NCBI GenBank assembly: GCA_040004775.1
Contig: JBDUAD010000005.1
Location: forward strand, 1 to 60,270
Direction: 5' to 3'
Source: JALZBL01 sp040004775
GTDB taxonomy: Bacteria > Actinomycetota > Actinomycetes > Mycobacteriales > Jatrophihabitantaceae
DNA length: 60,270 bases
Below the pieces are notes generated by a model. The model saw only the letters and a list, made by a program, of their open reading frames with translations. It was not told the origin of the DNA and did no database searches. Numbering within the stretch: position 1 is the first letter of the stretch; the number at the start of each line of letters is the position of its first letter. Both the position numbers and the translations under genes were made by a program. Shown piece after piece: positions 49,504 to 58,057 of this stretch.

Positions 49504-49527
49504 TCAGCCGCCAGGCGCGTCGGCTGA
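49504..49527 (-). terminator. Hairpin after yebC
   Basis: TCAGCCG (49504-49510) and CGGCTGA (49521-49527) form a 7-base stem with a 10-base loop, 11-34 bases after the yebC stop on the minus strand and upstream of the ruvC promoter. A likely boundary between the pdxT-yebC and ruv transcripts, though it lacks a T run. Confidence 0.5.
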
Positions 49528-49537
49528 CGGCGTCGGC

Positions 49538-50290
49538 TCAGGCGTCCACCAGGGCAAGGACCTCGTCCGTGACGTCGAAGTTGGCGTAGACGTTCTGGAC
49601 GTCGTCGCTGTCCTCGAGTGCATCGACCAGCCGGAACACCTTGCGGGCACCGTCCTCGTCGAGGGGGACCTGCACGGTGGGAACGAAGGAAGAGTCGGCC
49701 GAGTCGTAGTCGATGCCTGCGTCCTGCAGCGCGGTGCGCACCGCGACGAGGTCCGTCGGCTCGCTGATCACCTCGAACGAGTCTCCGAGGTCGTTCACCT
49801 CTTCCGCGCCCGCATCGAGCACCGCGGTCAGCACGTCGTCCTCGGACAGGGTTTGCCGCGGCACCAAGACCACGCCCTTGCGGTTGAACAGGTAGGACAC
49901 CGAGCCGGGGTCGGCCATGGAACCGCCGTTGCGGGTCATCGCTGTGCGGACCTCGCTGGCCGCCCGGTTGCGATTGTCGGTGAGGCACTCGATCAGCACG
50001 GCCACGCCGGCCGGCCCGTAGCCCTCGTACATGATCGTCTGCCAGTCGGCGGCGCCGGCTTCAGCACCCGACCCACGCTTGACCGCCCGCTCGATGTTGT
50101 CCAGCGGGACGGAGGTCCTACGGGCCTTCTGGATCGCGTCGTACAGCGTGGGGTTACCGTCTGGGTCGGCGCCGCCGGTGCGCGCCGCGACCTCGATGTT
50201 CTTGATGAGCTTGGCGAACAGCTTGCCGCGCTTGGCGTCGATGACCGCCTTCTTGTGCTTGGTCGTCGCCCATTTGGAGTGGCCGCTCAC
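49538..50290 (-). CDS. yebC: YebC/PmpR-family DNA-binding / translation factor
   Basis: Conserved protein first described as a transcriptional regulator and more recently linked to relief of ribosome stalling. It has 250 residues from GTG 50290, overlapping the pdxT stop (GTGA). Signature: SGHSKWATTKHKKAVIDAKR at the start, then KARRTSVPLDNIERAVKRG and YEGYGPAGVAVLIECLTDN. Full length. The order pdxT-yebC-ruvC is standard in actinobacteria. Confidence 0.95.
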   Translation of the reverse strand: MSGHSKWATTKHKKAVIDAKRGKLFAKLIKNIEVAARTGGADPDGNPTLYDAIQKARRTSVPLDNIERAVKRGSGAEAGAADWQTIMYEGYGPAGVAVLIECLTDNRNRAASEVRTAMTRNGGSMADPGSVSYLFNRKGVVLVPRQTLSEDDVLTAVLDAGAEEVNDLGDSFEVISEPTDLVAVRTALQDAGIDYDSADSSFVPTVQVPLDEDGARKVFRLVDALEDSDDVQNVYANFDVTDEVLALVDA

Positions 50291-50898
50291 CGGATCGTCT
50301 CCTTCACCATGCTGCAGAAGTACTCGTGCATGCGGTGGTCGCCCGTCAACTCGGGATGGAACGAGGTGGCCAGGAGGGCGCCCTGCCGAACCGCGACCAC
50401 CCTACCGGCGTCCCTACCGCCGGACGGGTCCCCGACCACCGTGGCCAGGGCCTCCGCGCCGGGACCGACCTCCTCGACCCACGGCGCGCGGATGAAGACC
50501 GCGGGTACCGGTGGCCCGGGCATCCCGTCCACCCGGACGTGCTCTTCGAAGGAGTCCACCTGGCGGCCGAAGGCATTGCGCCGCACCGTCATGTCGATGC
50601 CGCCGATGCTCTGCTGGTCCGCCGGGGCGTCGAGGATGCGGTCGGCGAGCAGGACCATTCCGGCGCAGGACCCGAAGGCCGGCATGCCCTCGGCCAGCCG
50701 CGCGCGTAGCGGCGCCATGAGGTCGAACGCCACGGCCAGCTTCGAGATCGTGGTGGACTCCCCACCGGGGATGATCAACCCGTCGATCTCAGCCAGCTCG
50801 GCCGGACGGCGGACGGCAACGGCCTCGGCGCCGCATGCGCGCAGCGCTTCCAGGTGCTCGCGCACGTCACCCTGCAGGGCCAGCACCCCGATGCGCAC
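50287..50898 (-). CDS. pdxT: Pyridoxal 5'-phosphate synthase glutaminase subunit PdxT
   Basis: Releases ammonia from glutamine for PdxS in vitamin B6 synthesis. It has 203 residues from GTG 50898, with GGAG six to seven bases upstream. Oxyanion loop GLIIPGGEST, nucleophile in FGSCAGMVLLA, and the His-Glu pair in TSFHPELTGDHR are present. It is separated from pdxS by an unrelated gene and seems to have its own promoter. Confidence 0.96.
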   Translation of the reverse strand: MRIGVLALQGDVREHLEALRACGAEAVAVRRPAELAEIDGLIIPGGESTTISKLAVAFDLMAPLRARLAEGMPAFGSCAGMVLLADRILDAPADQQSIGGIDMTVRRNAFGRQVDSFEEHVRVDGMPGPPVPAVFIRAPWVEEVGPGAEALATVVGDPSGGRDAGRVVAVRQGALLATSFHPELTGDHRMHEYFCSMVKETIR

Positions 50899-50970
50899 GC
50901 CTACTCCGATTCTCCGTCGACCTGGCCGCGTCGATGTCGCCGATGTCGACGCCCCGATGATCGACTGCCC

Positions 50971-50976
50971 AGTTTA
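50971..50976 (-). promoter_or_regulatory. Candidate -10 box TAAACT for pdxT-yebC
   Basis: TAAACT on the minus strand in the 128-base gap between pdxT and the upstream uncharacterised gene; start near 50963, leader about 65 bases. The leader contains the doubled heptamer GATGTCG (around 50932-50948). Confidence 0.5.
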
Positions 50977-51026
50977 GCGATCGAGCCCCGTGCCCTCGGC
51001 CTGCGCTGTGGCGTGAGCGCACCCTC

Positions 51027-51713
51027 TCAGGAGCGCGGGCGACGCCGCCAGGTCATGGCGACGTCGACGCCACCGGTGCGCAGGGTCGAGGCCAGCAGGC
51101 CCTGCTCGCCGATGGCGTCGACAACCGCGCTGAGCACCGGATGGGTCCGCGGTGCCGCCACGCCCGCACCGTCGAGGACGGTGAGATGCAGTGACGTCGT
51201 GTCGATCGCGCGCCAGATGTCGGTGACGAAATAGGCCACGCAGCCGGACTCCGCGCCGTGGATCCGCAGCGACACGGCCAGCGCCTGGTCGTCGACCAGC
51301 CCGGGCAGTACGAGCGCACCGGTGGACCTCACCTGCGCCAGCGCCGCGTCCAGGCGATCGCAGTCGGTGCGCGCGCTCCAGCGGGCGGCGTCGGCGACCC
51401 AGGCGTGAAATTCGGCGGAGAGCACCTCACGGGCCAACTCGTCGGCCACCCGCGGATCGGGCGTCTCGCTCGACGCGGCGTCGAGGCTGAACTGGCGAAG
51501 CGCGGCCAGCTCGTACACCCCGCTGCGCACCTGGACACGGAGGTAGTCGTGCAGCCGCCGCAGTACGGCAGGGGTGTCCAGCGGCGGGGCCGGAACCGCG
51601 GCTCCGGCCGGCGCTTCCGTCGGCGCGGCCGTCGGGAACCAGCTCAGCGCAGCACCGACCACCGGGGCCAAACCACGCCGGTGGTACCAACGACGACGCC
51701 GGATGTCTGTCAT
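51027..51713 (-). CDS. Uncharacterised protein, DUF6891-like, between pdxS and pdxT
   Basis: It has 228 residues from ATG 51713. Residues 1-45 are basic then Ala/Pro-rich. The rest is a soluble domain with VRSGVYELAALRQFSLDA, the conspicuous TDCDRLDAALAQVRSTGALV, SGCVAYFVTDIWRAID, SLHLTVLDG and GEQGLLASTLRTGGVDVAMTW. The TDCDRLdaAf...G pattern and the ending are like DUF6891 proteins of actinobacteria; this is recognition by eye only. No catalytic motif is evident. In many relatives a thioesterase gene (tesB) occupies this place. A TAACTT box nine bases before the ATG suggests independent, possibly leaderless expression. Confidence 0.8.
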   Translation of the reverse strand: MTDIRRRRWYHRRGLAPVVGAALSWFPTAAPTEAPAGAAVPAPPLDTPAVLRRLHDYLRVQVRSGVYELAALRQFSLDAASSETPDPRVADELAREVLSAEFHAWVADAARWSARTDCDRLDAALAQVRSTGALVLPGLVDDQALAVSLRIHGAESGCVAYFVTDIWRAIDTTSLHLTVLDGAGVAAPRTHPVLSAVVDAIGEQGLLASTLRTGGVDVAMTWRRRPRS

Positions 51714-51738
51714 GTTCTGCCGAAGTTACCCCAACATG
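51711..51738 (-). promoter_or_regulatory. -10 box and inverted repeat at the start of the DUF6891-like gene
   Basis: TAACTT (51728-51723, minus strand) lies nine bases before ATG 51713. The half-sites CATGTT (51711-51716) and AACATG (51733-51738) flank it as a perfect 6-base inverted repeat that includes the start codon, an arrangement that could be an operator. Confidence 0.4.
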
Positions 51739-51782
51739 ATCACCAACGCCGGATGAGCCATGGTCGGCGGCCGAAGCCGATG

Positions 51783-51798
51783 CCGAGCGAAGTCTCGG
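51783..51798 (-). terminator. Hairpin after pdxS
   Basis: CCGAG (51783-51787) and CTCGG (51794-51798) form a 5-base stem with a 6-base loop about 105 bases after the pdxS stop in the 188-base gap. Possible terminator of the pdxS transcript; weak without a T run. Confidence 0.3.
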
Positions 51799-51901
51799 GC
51801 GAGGTGACCTGTACTGCTCTTGGGCAGGTGACCAAGGACCGAACTAACGCGCGCGTACAAAACGGAACCGGCTACGCCGACGACTGCGCGTTCAGATCGC
51901 G

Positions 51902-52807
51902 TTACCAGCCCCGGTCGGCCAGCCGGTGCGATTGCGGGATCTCCTCGACGTTGATGCCGACCATGGCCTCGCCCAATCCGCGCGACACCTTGGCGATGAC
52001 GTCGGGGTCGTCATAGAACGTCGTCGCCTTGACGATGGCCTCGGCGCGTTGAGCCGGGTTGCCGGACTTGAAGATCCCTGAGCCGACGAAGACCCCCTCG
52101 GCGCCGAGCTGCATCATCATCGCCGCGTCCGCCGGGGTGGCGATCCCGCCGGCGGTGAAGAGCACGACCGGCAGCTTGCCGAGCTCGGCCACCTCGGCGA
52201 CCAGGTCGTACGGCGCCTGCAGCTCCTTCGCTGCCACGTACAGCTCGTCGGCCGACAGTGACGTGAGGCGGCGGATCTCGGCGCCGATCGTGCGCATGTG
52301 GGTGGTGGCGTTGGAGACGTCGCCGGTGCCGGCCTCGCCCTTGGATCGGATCATCGCCGCGCCCTCGGTGATTCGTCGGAGTGCCTCGCCGAGGCCGGTG
52401 GCCCCGCACACGAACGGCACGGTGAACTGCCACTTGTCGATGTGGTTGGCGTAGTCGGCCGGGGTGAGCACCTCGGACTCGTCGATGTAGTCCACGCCGA
52501 GCGACTGCAGGACCTGGGCCTCGACGAAGTGACCGATGCGGGCCTTGGCCATGACCGGGATGGTGACGGCCGAGATGATCGAGTCGATCATGTCGGGGTC
52601 ACTCATGCGGGACACGCCGCCCTGGGCCCGGATGTCGGCCGGGACGCGCTCAAGGGCCATCACTGCGACGGCGCCGGCGTCCTCGGCGATCTTGGACTGT
52701 TCGGCGGTGACGACGTCCATGATGACGCCGCCCTTGAGCATCTCGGCCATGCCCCGCTTGACGCGCGAGGTGCCGGTACGGTGGTCGTTCGCGAGCTCAC
52801 TGGACAT
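51902..52807 (-). CDS. pdxS: Pyridoxal 5'-phosphate synthase lyase subunit PdxS
   Basis: Builds PLP from ribose-5-phosphate, glyceraldehyde-3-phosphate and ammonia; assembles as a dodecamer with PdxT. It has 301 residues from ATG 52807. Conserved segments: KRGMAEMLKGGVIMDVV, MALERVPADIRAQGGVSRMSDP, VMAKARIGHFVEAQ with the Schiff-base Lys, GEAGTGDVSNATTHMR with the second Lys just before it, and AGGIATPADAAMMMQLG. A TAGACT box seven bases before the ATG indicates a leaderless mRNA. Confidence 0.97.
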   Translation of the reverse strand: MSSELANDHRTGTSRVKRGMAEMLKGGVIMDVVTAEQSKIAEDAGAVAVMALERVPADIRAQGGVSRMSDPDMIDSIISAVTIPVMAKARIGHFVEAQVLQSLGVDYIDESEVLTPADYANHIDKWQFTVPFVCGATGLGEALRRITEGAAMIRSKGEAGTGDVSNATTHMRTIGAEIRRLTSLSADELYVAAKELQAPYDLVAEVAELGKLPVVLFTAGGIATPADAAMMMQLGAEGVFVGSGIFKSGNPAQRAEAIVKATTFYDDPDVIAKVSRGLGEAMVGINVEEIPQSHRLADRGW

Positions 52808-52813
52808 GGTCTC

Positions 52814-52819
52814 AGTCTA
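52814..52819 (-). promoter_or_regulatory. Leaderless promoter -10 box TAGACT for pdxS
   Basis: TAGACT on the minus strand ends six bases before ATG 52807, so transcription should begin at the A of the start codon. No ribosome-binding site precedes the ATG, in agreement. Confidence 0.6.
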
Positions 52820-52839
52820 CGGTCGCGCACTTCTCCTCG

Positions 52840-52855
52840 GGCGGGCCAACCCGCC
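52840..52855 (-). terminator. Hairpin after the DUF3048 gene
   Basis: GGCGGG (52840-52845) and CCCGCC (52850-52855) form a perfect 6-base stem with a four-base loop, between the DUF3048 stop (52921) and the pdxS -10 box. It is a probable end of the thrS-to-DUF3048 transcript; no T run follows. Confidence 0.5.
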
Positions 52856-52920
52856 GTCGATGGCCTTGATCCGGGGGCTACGAACGCCTGGCGCCGCGCC
52901 TCGTCGACCCCGGCACTCAG

Positions 52921-53999
<1,079 letters not shown>

Positions 54000-54003
<4 letters not shown>

Positions 54004-54584
54004 GCGGTTCCTCCAGCGTCAGGGGCCGTGGTCGGCTCGGTGCGCGCGGCAAAGGCGGCCCGGGCAAGTGGGAAGCGGGTCGAGTCGTCGATGTCGAAGA
54101 ACTCCGGTGCGGCGCGGTGACCGGCCAGTCGCAGCAGCCGCGGCATGCGTCCGCGGCGAAGTGTCCTGGTGTCGCGGACGGCGTCGTTGTAGAAACGCCG
54201 GGCGATTACCACCCGATCGGCGGCGTCGGCCACCTCCCGCAGCGCGGGGCGGTGGGTCGGGGCCAGTGTGTCCTGGCGATCGGCCAACTCGTTGGCCGCC
54301 TTGCCGACCGCATTCTCAGCCTGCTCGCGTTCCACCTCACCGGGCGACAGAGCCCGTTGGGCCGCGCCGCCCATCCGGGCGGCGACGTCCGCCCCGAGCT
54401 CGTCACGGGCCTGGTCGGCCGCGTGCAGCACCGCCGCGGCCCGGCGCACGAGCTGGGCGTCGAGGGCGGCCTGGGCCGCGTCCACGCGGGCGTGCAGACG
54501 GTCGAGCCGGGTGGCGGTGAAGGTGACCCAGGAAGTGGCCAGGACGGTCAGGACGACCGCCACGACCAGCCAGCTCACGAACAC
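54000..54584 (-). CDS. LemA-like membrane protein
   Basis: It has 194 residues from GTG 54584. One N-terminal transmembrane helix (2-21) leads into a long helical segment (LDRLHARVDAAQAALDAQLVRRAAAVLHAA), and the end RRFYNDAVRDTRTLRRGRMPRLLRLAGHRAAPEFFDIDD matches the LemA family consensus for the last helix. The function of LemA proteins is not settled. Located 11 bases after the mannosyltransferase gene and coupled to the DUF3048 gene, so the two may act together in the envelope. Confidence 0.82.
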
Positions 54585-54595
54585 GAGGCGGAACC

Positions 54596-55867
54596 CTAGC
54601 TGCTCAGCCCACTCCCGGAACGCCGCTCGCGCAGGCTGCGCCGGACCCGTGGCGGCACCGGCTGGAGGGCCGGCGCGGTGTCCGGTTCACCGATCGCGAC
54701 CTCGTACACCATGAGGACCTGGCGGGCCACCACGGTCCAGTCGTAGCGGCGCACGACCTCACTCGCGCGGGCCACCGACCGAGCCCGGCGGGCCGGACTG
54801 TCAAGGACCTCCGCCAGCGCCGCCGCCAGCGCGCGGGCCGACCCGGCCTCGAACAGCACCCCGGCCGGCTCCCCGACCGGGCCGGGTGCGCTGACGCCGT
54901 CGCCGTCGCCGTCGGTCAGCACCCGCCGGAACGCCTCGAGGTCGCTGGCCACGACCGGCGTGCCCGCGGCCATGGCCTCGAGCAGGATGACGCCGAAGCT
55001 CTCGCCGCCGGTGTTCGGCGCGCAGTAGACGTCGACGCTGCGCAGCAGCCGGGCCTTGTCGGCCTCGCTGACCACCCCGAGCATTTCGACCCGTCCGCGC
55101 AGGGACCGCGGCAGCCGGTCGAGCAGGTCCTCGGCGTCGCCGCGGCCGGCGAGAAGCAGGCGCAGGTCAGGCCGGTCGGCGGCCATCAGGTCGAGGGCCT
55201 GGATGAGCACGTCCAGGCCCTTGCGAGGCTCGTCGTAGCGCCCGATGAAGCCGATGGTCGCGCCGGCGCGGGGATAGCCGTCGAACGGCACCGCTCCGGA
55301 GTAGTGCGAGACGGCCACTCCGTTGGGGATGACGACAGCGTCGGCACCCAGGTGCTCGACGATCATCTTTCGCGCCGCCGGTGACACCGCGATCCGTCCG
55401 GACAGCTTTTCCAGGAACGGCTGGATGAACCCCTCGGACAGCGCCAGGATGCGCGAGCGGGTGGACGCCGAGTGGAAGGTGGCCACCAGCGGACCGTCGT
55501 GGATGATGCAGGTCAGCAGGGACAGGCTGGGCGGAGCCGGTTCGTGGACGTGGACCACGTCGAAGTCCCCGTCGCGCAACCAGCGGCGCACGCGGGCGGC
55601 GGAGACCACGCCGAACTGCAGGCGCGCCACCGACCCGTTGTACGGAATGGGCACGGCCTTGCCGGCGGCCACCACGTAGGGCGGCAGGCCCGGTGCGTCG
55701 TCCTCCCCTGGGGCCAGCACCGACACGTGGTGGCCCTCGGCCAGCAGAGTCTCGGCGAGGTCGCGCACGTGGGCCTGGACCCCGCCAGGGATGTCCCACG
55801 AGTACGGGCAGACCATCCCGATCCGCAGCGGCGCCGGAATTGCAACGGTGGTCGGTACGGACGTCAC
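54596..55867 (-). CDS. pimA: Phosphatidyl-myo-inositol mannosyltransferase (PimA type)
   Basis: GT4 glycosyltransferase that adds the first mannose from GDP-mannose to phosphatidylinositol on the inner face of the membrane. It has 423 residues from GTG 55867, overlapping the acyltransferase stop (GTGA). The N-terminal Rossmann domain shows GMVCPYSWDIPGGVQAHVRDL and VVHVHEPAPPSLSLL. The C-terminal donor domain shows GFIGRYDEPRKGLDVLIQAL, LLLAGRGD and the EX7E region GGESFGVILLEAMAAGTPVVAS. Gene order pgsA-acyltransferase-pimA is the mycobacterial one. Confidence 0.95.
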   Translation of the reverse strand: MTSVPTTVAIPAPLRIGMVCPYSWDIPGGVQAHVRDLAETLLAEGHHVSVLAPGEDDAPGLPPYVVAAGKAVPIPYNGSVARLQFGVVSAARVRRWLRDGDFDVVHVHEPAPPSLSLLTCIIHDGPLVATFHSASTRSRILALSEGFIQPFLEKLSGRIAVSPAARKMIVEHLGADAVVIPNGVAVSHYSGAVPFDGYPRAGATIGFIGRYDEPRKGLDVLIQALDLMAADRPDLRLLLAGRGDAEDLLDRLPRSLRGRVEMLGVVSEADKARLLRSVDVYCAPNTGGESFGVILLEAMAAGTPVVASDLEAFRRVLTDGDGDGVSAPGPVGEPAGVLFEAGSARALAAALAEVLDSPARRARSVARASEVVRRYDWTVVARQVLMVYEVAIGEPDTAPALQPVPPRVRRSLRERRSGSGLSS

Positions 55868-56805
55868 CGCAGCACGCTGACCGGCGCGCTCAGGTCCGCC
55901 GTCCACAGCTTCTGCAGCATGTGCCAGTCCTCCGGCCGCCCGGCGATCCGGCCGGCGAACGTGTCGGCCAGCTGCTGGGTGAGGTCCTGGACCTGGTCGC
56001 GCAGGCGTTCCGGTGCCGCTATCAGCGGCGTCCCGATCCACTGGCCCCATCCCTGCGGCTCGGGGGATCCGAAGTCCACGCAGACCGGCAGCAGCGCTGC
56101 GCCGGTGCGGGCGGCCAGCAGCGCCGGCCCGGGCGGCATCCGGGCCGGTTCGCCGAAGAAGTCCACCTCCATGCCGCTGCGGGACAGGTCCCGGTCGGCC
56201 AGCAGGCACACGCAGCCGCCGCCCTGCAGTCGTTGCCTGAGCACCTCGGTCGGGGTGCGCTCACCGCCGTGCAGCGCGACGATCTCGAACCCCAGGCTCT
56301 CGCGGTAGGCCACGAAGCGGTTGAACAGCGATTCCGGCCGTAACCGTTCGGCCACGGTCGTGAACGGCACGCCACGATCGATCAGCCACACGCCGGCGAT
56401 GTCCCAGTTGCCGCTGTGGGGCAGGGCCAGGATCACCCCACGGCCAGCGGCCAGGCCCGCGTCGATGTGCTCCGCCCCGCTGGTCGAGGTGCGGGCCAGC
56501 ACTGAGGCCCGGTCCATGCTCGGCAGGCGGAAGGTCTCGCGCCAGTAGCGGGCGTAGGAGCGCAATCCGGCGCCGACGATGGCGTCCAAGTCGGCTTCGG
56601 GTACGGCGGGCCCGACGACGCGGCGCAGGTTGGCCCGCAGCTGGCGCACCCCGCGGCGGTTACGTCGCCCGGCAACGTCGGCGCCCCGGTCGAACGCCGC
56701 CCGGGCGGCCGGCTCCGGCAATGCCCGCACCAACCGCCAGCCCGCGGCGTAGCTGCCGTCGACCGCCCAGTCGCGCGCCTGGCTCAGCGTCGCGGCGGTG
56801 CTCAC
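55864..56805 (-). CDS. patA: Phosphatidylinositol mannoside acyltransferase
   Basis: LpxL/HtrB-type acyltransferase that would acylate the mannose of PIM using acyl-CoA. It has 313 residues from GTG 56805, overlapping the PIP synthase stop (GTGA). The catalytic HX4D is His130-Asp135 in ALPHSGNWDIAG; FGEPARMPPGPALLAARTGA is the second conserved block. It lies between PIP synthase and PimA, which sets its role more firmly than sequence alone. Confidence 0.92.
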   Translation of the reverse strand: MSTAATLSQARDWAVDGSYAAGWRLVRALPEPAARAAFDRGADVAGRRNRRGVRQLRANLRRVVGPAVPEADLDAIVGAGLRSYARYWRETFRLPSMDRASVLARTSTSGAEHIDAGLAAGRGVILALPHSGNWDIAGVWLIDRGVPFTTVAERLRPESLFNRFVAYRESLGFEIVALHGGERTPTEVLRQRLQGGGCVCLLADRDLSRSGMEVDFFGEPARMPPGPALLAARTGAALLPVCVDFGSPEPQGWGQWIGTPLIAAPERLRDQVQDLTQQLADTFAGRIAGRPEDWHMLQKLWTADLSAPVSVLR

Positions 56806-57428
56806 GCAGGCTGCCCGGCCCGCTCGATCGCCTTGGATTGCTGCCACACGGTGGCCAGCCGCTGCCCCACCGTCACCGTGGAGGCCGCGACGAGGAACCA
56901 GAGGCTGACCGCCTGGGCGTAGGGGATGCCGAGGAAGCCGCCGCTGACGCCGGTGCCGGTCAGCGCGATGATGAGCCGCTCGGCCCGCTCGGCAAATCCG
57001 ACGCTGGCGCTCAGGCCCAAACCTTCGGCCCGGGCCCGGATGTAGCTGGTCAGCGAGCCGAGCACAAGGCAGAGCAGGGCCGCGGCCAGCAATGCCGGCT
57101 CGTCGTGGCGAGCGAAGTACCAGGCCAGGGCACCGAAGATGGCGGCGTCGGCCACCCGGTCGCAGGAGGAGTCCAGCAGCGCACCGAACTTGCTGCTCCG
57201 GCCGGACGCCCGCGCCACCGCGCCGTCGACCATGTCCAGCATCACGAATATCGAGATCGCGAACGAGCCGGTGAACCACAGGCCGCGCGGATAGAAGATC
57301 AGGGCCGAGGCGGTGGCGCCGATCGTGCCCAGGACAGTGATCATGTCGGCTGTGACGCCGGCGCGGACGAGTGCGTGGCCGAGCGGAGCCGTCGCCTTCG
57401 TGATCGAAGCGCGGTAGTTGTTGAGCAC
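56802..57428 (-). CDS. pgsA: Phosphatidylinositol phosphate synthase (CDP-alcohol phosphatidyltransferase)
   Basis: Joins CDP-diacylglycerol to inositol-1-phosphate in the membrane to make phosphatidylinositol phosphate, the first committed step to PIMs. It has 208 residues from GTG 57428 and about six transmembrane helices. The full CDP-alcohol motif is visible: Asp65, Asp68-Gly69, Ala72-Arg73, Gly82, Asp86 and Asp90 in DMVDGAVARASGRSSKFGALLDSSCD, read in two parts. The downstream PIM genes favour inositol phosphate over glycerol phosphate as acceptor. The gene name follows mycobacterial usage (pgsA1). Confidence 0.93.
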   Translation of the reverse strand: MLNNYRASITKATAPLGHALVRAGVTADMITVLGTIGATASALIFYPRGLWFTGSFAISIFVMLDMVDGAVARASGRSSKFGALLDSSCDRVADAAIFGALAWYFARHDEPALLAAALLCLVLGSLTSYIRARAEGLGLSASVGFAERAERLIIALTGTGVSGGFLGIPYAQAVSLWFLVAASTVTVGQRLATVWQQSKAIERAGQPA

Positions 57429-57475
57429 GGCTCAGGTTATCGCTCTCGTGCTCCGGCTACGGGGCGACGAGACGG

Positions 57476-58057
57476 TCAGGACCGGCCCGGCCAGGCCGCG
57501 GCCAGCGCCGCGCGGACGTCGGCCAGCAGCTGCGGCAGCACCCGGGTGGAGGCCACGATCGGCATGAAGTTGGTGTCCCCGCCCCAACGCGGAACGACGT
57601 GCTGGTGCAGGTGGGCGGCGATCCCGGCCCCGGCCGGCGCCCCCTGGTTCATTCCGATGTTGAACCCGTGCGGCGCCGACACTGCCCGCAGCGTGCGCAC
57701 TGCGGCCTGGGTCAGGGTGGCGACCTCGGCCACCTCGTCCGCGTCGAGGTTGGTGTAATCGGCGACGTGGCGGTACGGACAGATCATCAGGTGGCCGGGG
57801 TTGTAGGGGTAGAGGTTGAGCACGGCGTAGGCCGTACGGCCGCGGGCGACGATCAGGCCGGCCTCGTCCGTCCCGGACGGGATGCGGCAGAACGGGCACT
57901 CCTGCCCCCCATCGCCCGAGGCCGGCTTGTTCTCGCCCTGGATATAGACCATGCGGTGCGGGGTCCACAGGCGCCCGTACCCGTCCGGGTCCCCGGCGAA
58001 ACGGTCCGCAGTCTCGGGAAGCGGTGCCGGCACAGCGTCGGTCTCAGCGTCGGTCAC
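57476..58057 (-). CDS. HIT-domain protein (Ap4A phosphorylase-like)
   Basis: Nucleotide hydrolase or transferase of the histidine-triad superfamily. It has 193 residues from GTG 58057, overlapping the thrS stop (GTGA). A CPFC pair (zinc-binding in relatives) is followed by AYAVLNLYPYNPGHLMICPYRHV and the triad HLHQHVVPRW. Gene order and length match Rv2613c of M. tuberculosis, reported as an Ap4A phosphorylase. Its place between thrS and PIP synthase is conserved; coupling to thrS is notable because aminoacyl-tRNA synthetases make Ap4A. Confidence 0.93.
   Translation of the reverse strand: MTDAETDAVPAPLPETADRFAGDPDGYGRLWTPHRMVYIQGENKPASGDGGQECPFCRIPSGTDEAGLIVARGRTAYAVLNLYPYNPGHLMICPYRHVADYTNLDADEVAEVATLTQAAVRTLRAVSAPHGFNIGMNQGAPAGAGIAAHLHQHVVPRWGGDTNFMPIVASTRVLPQLLADVRAALAAAWPGRS

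Noticed and set aside
51027..51713. Toxin, phage or defence gene between pdxS and pdxT
   Set aside because: No toxin, nuclease or phage motif is visible and there are no mobile-element borders; left as uncharacterised.
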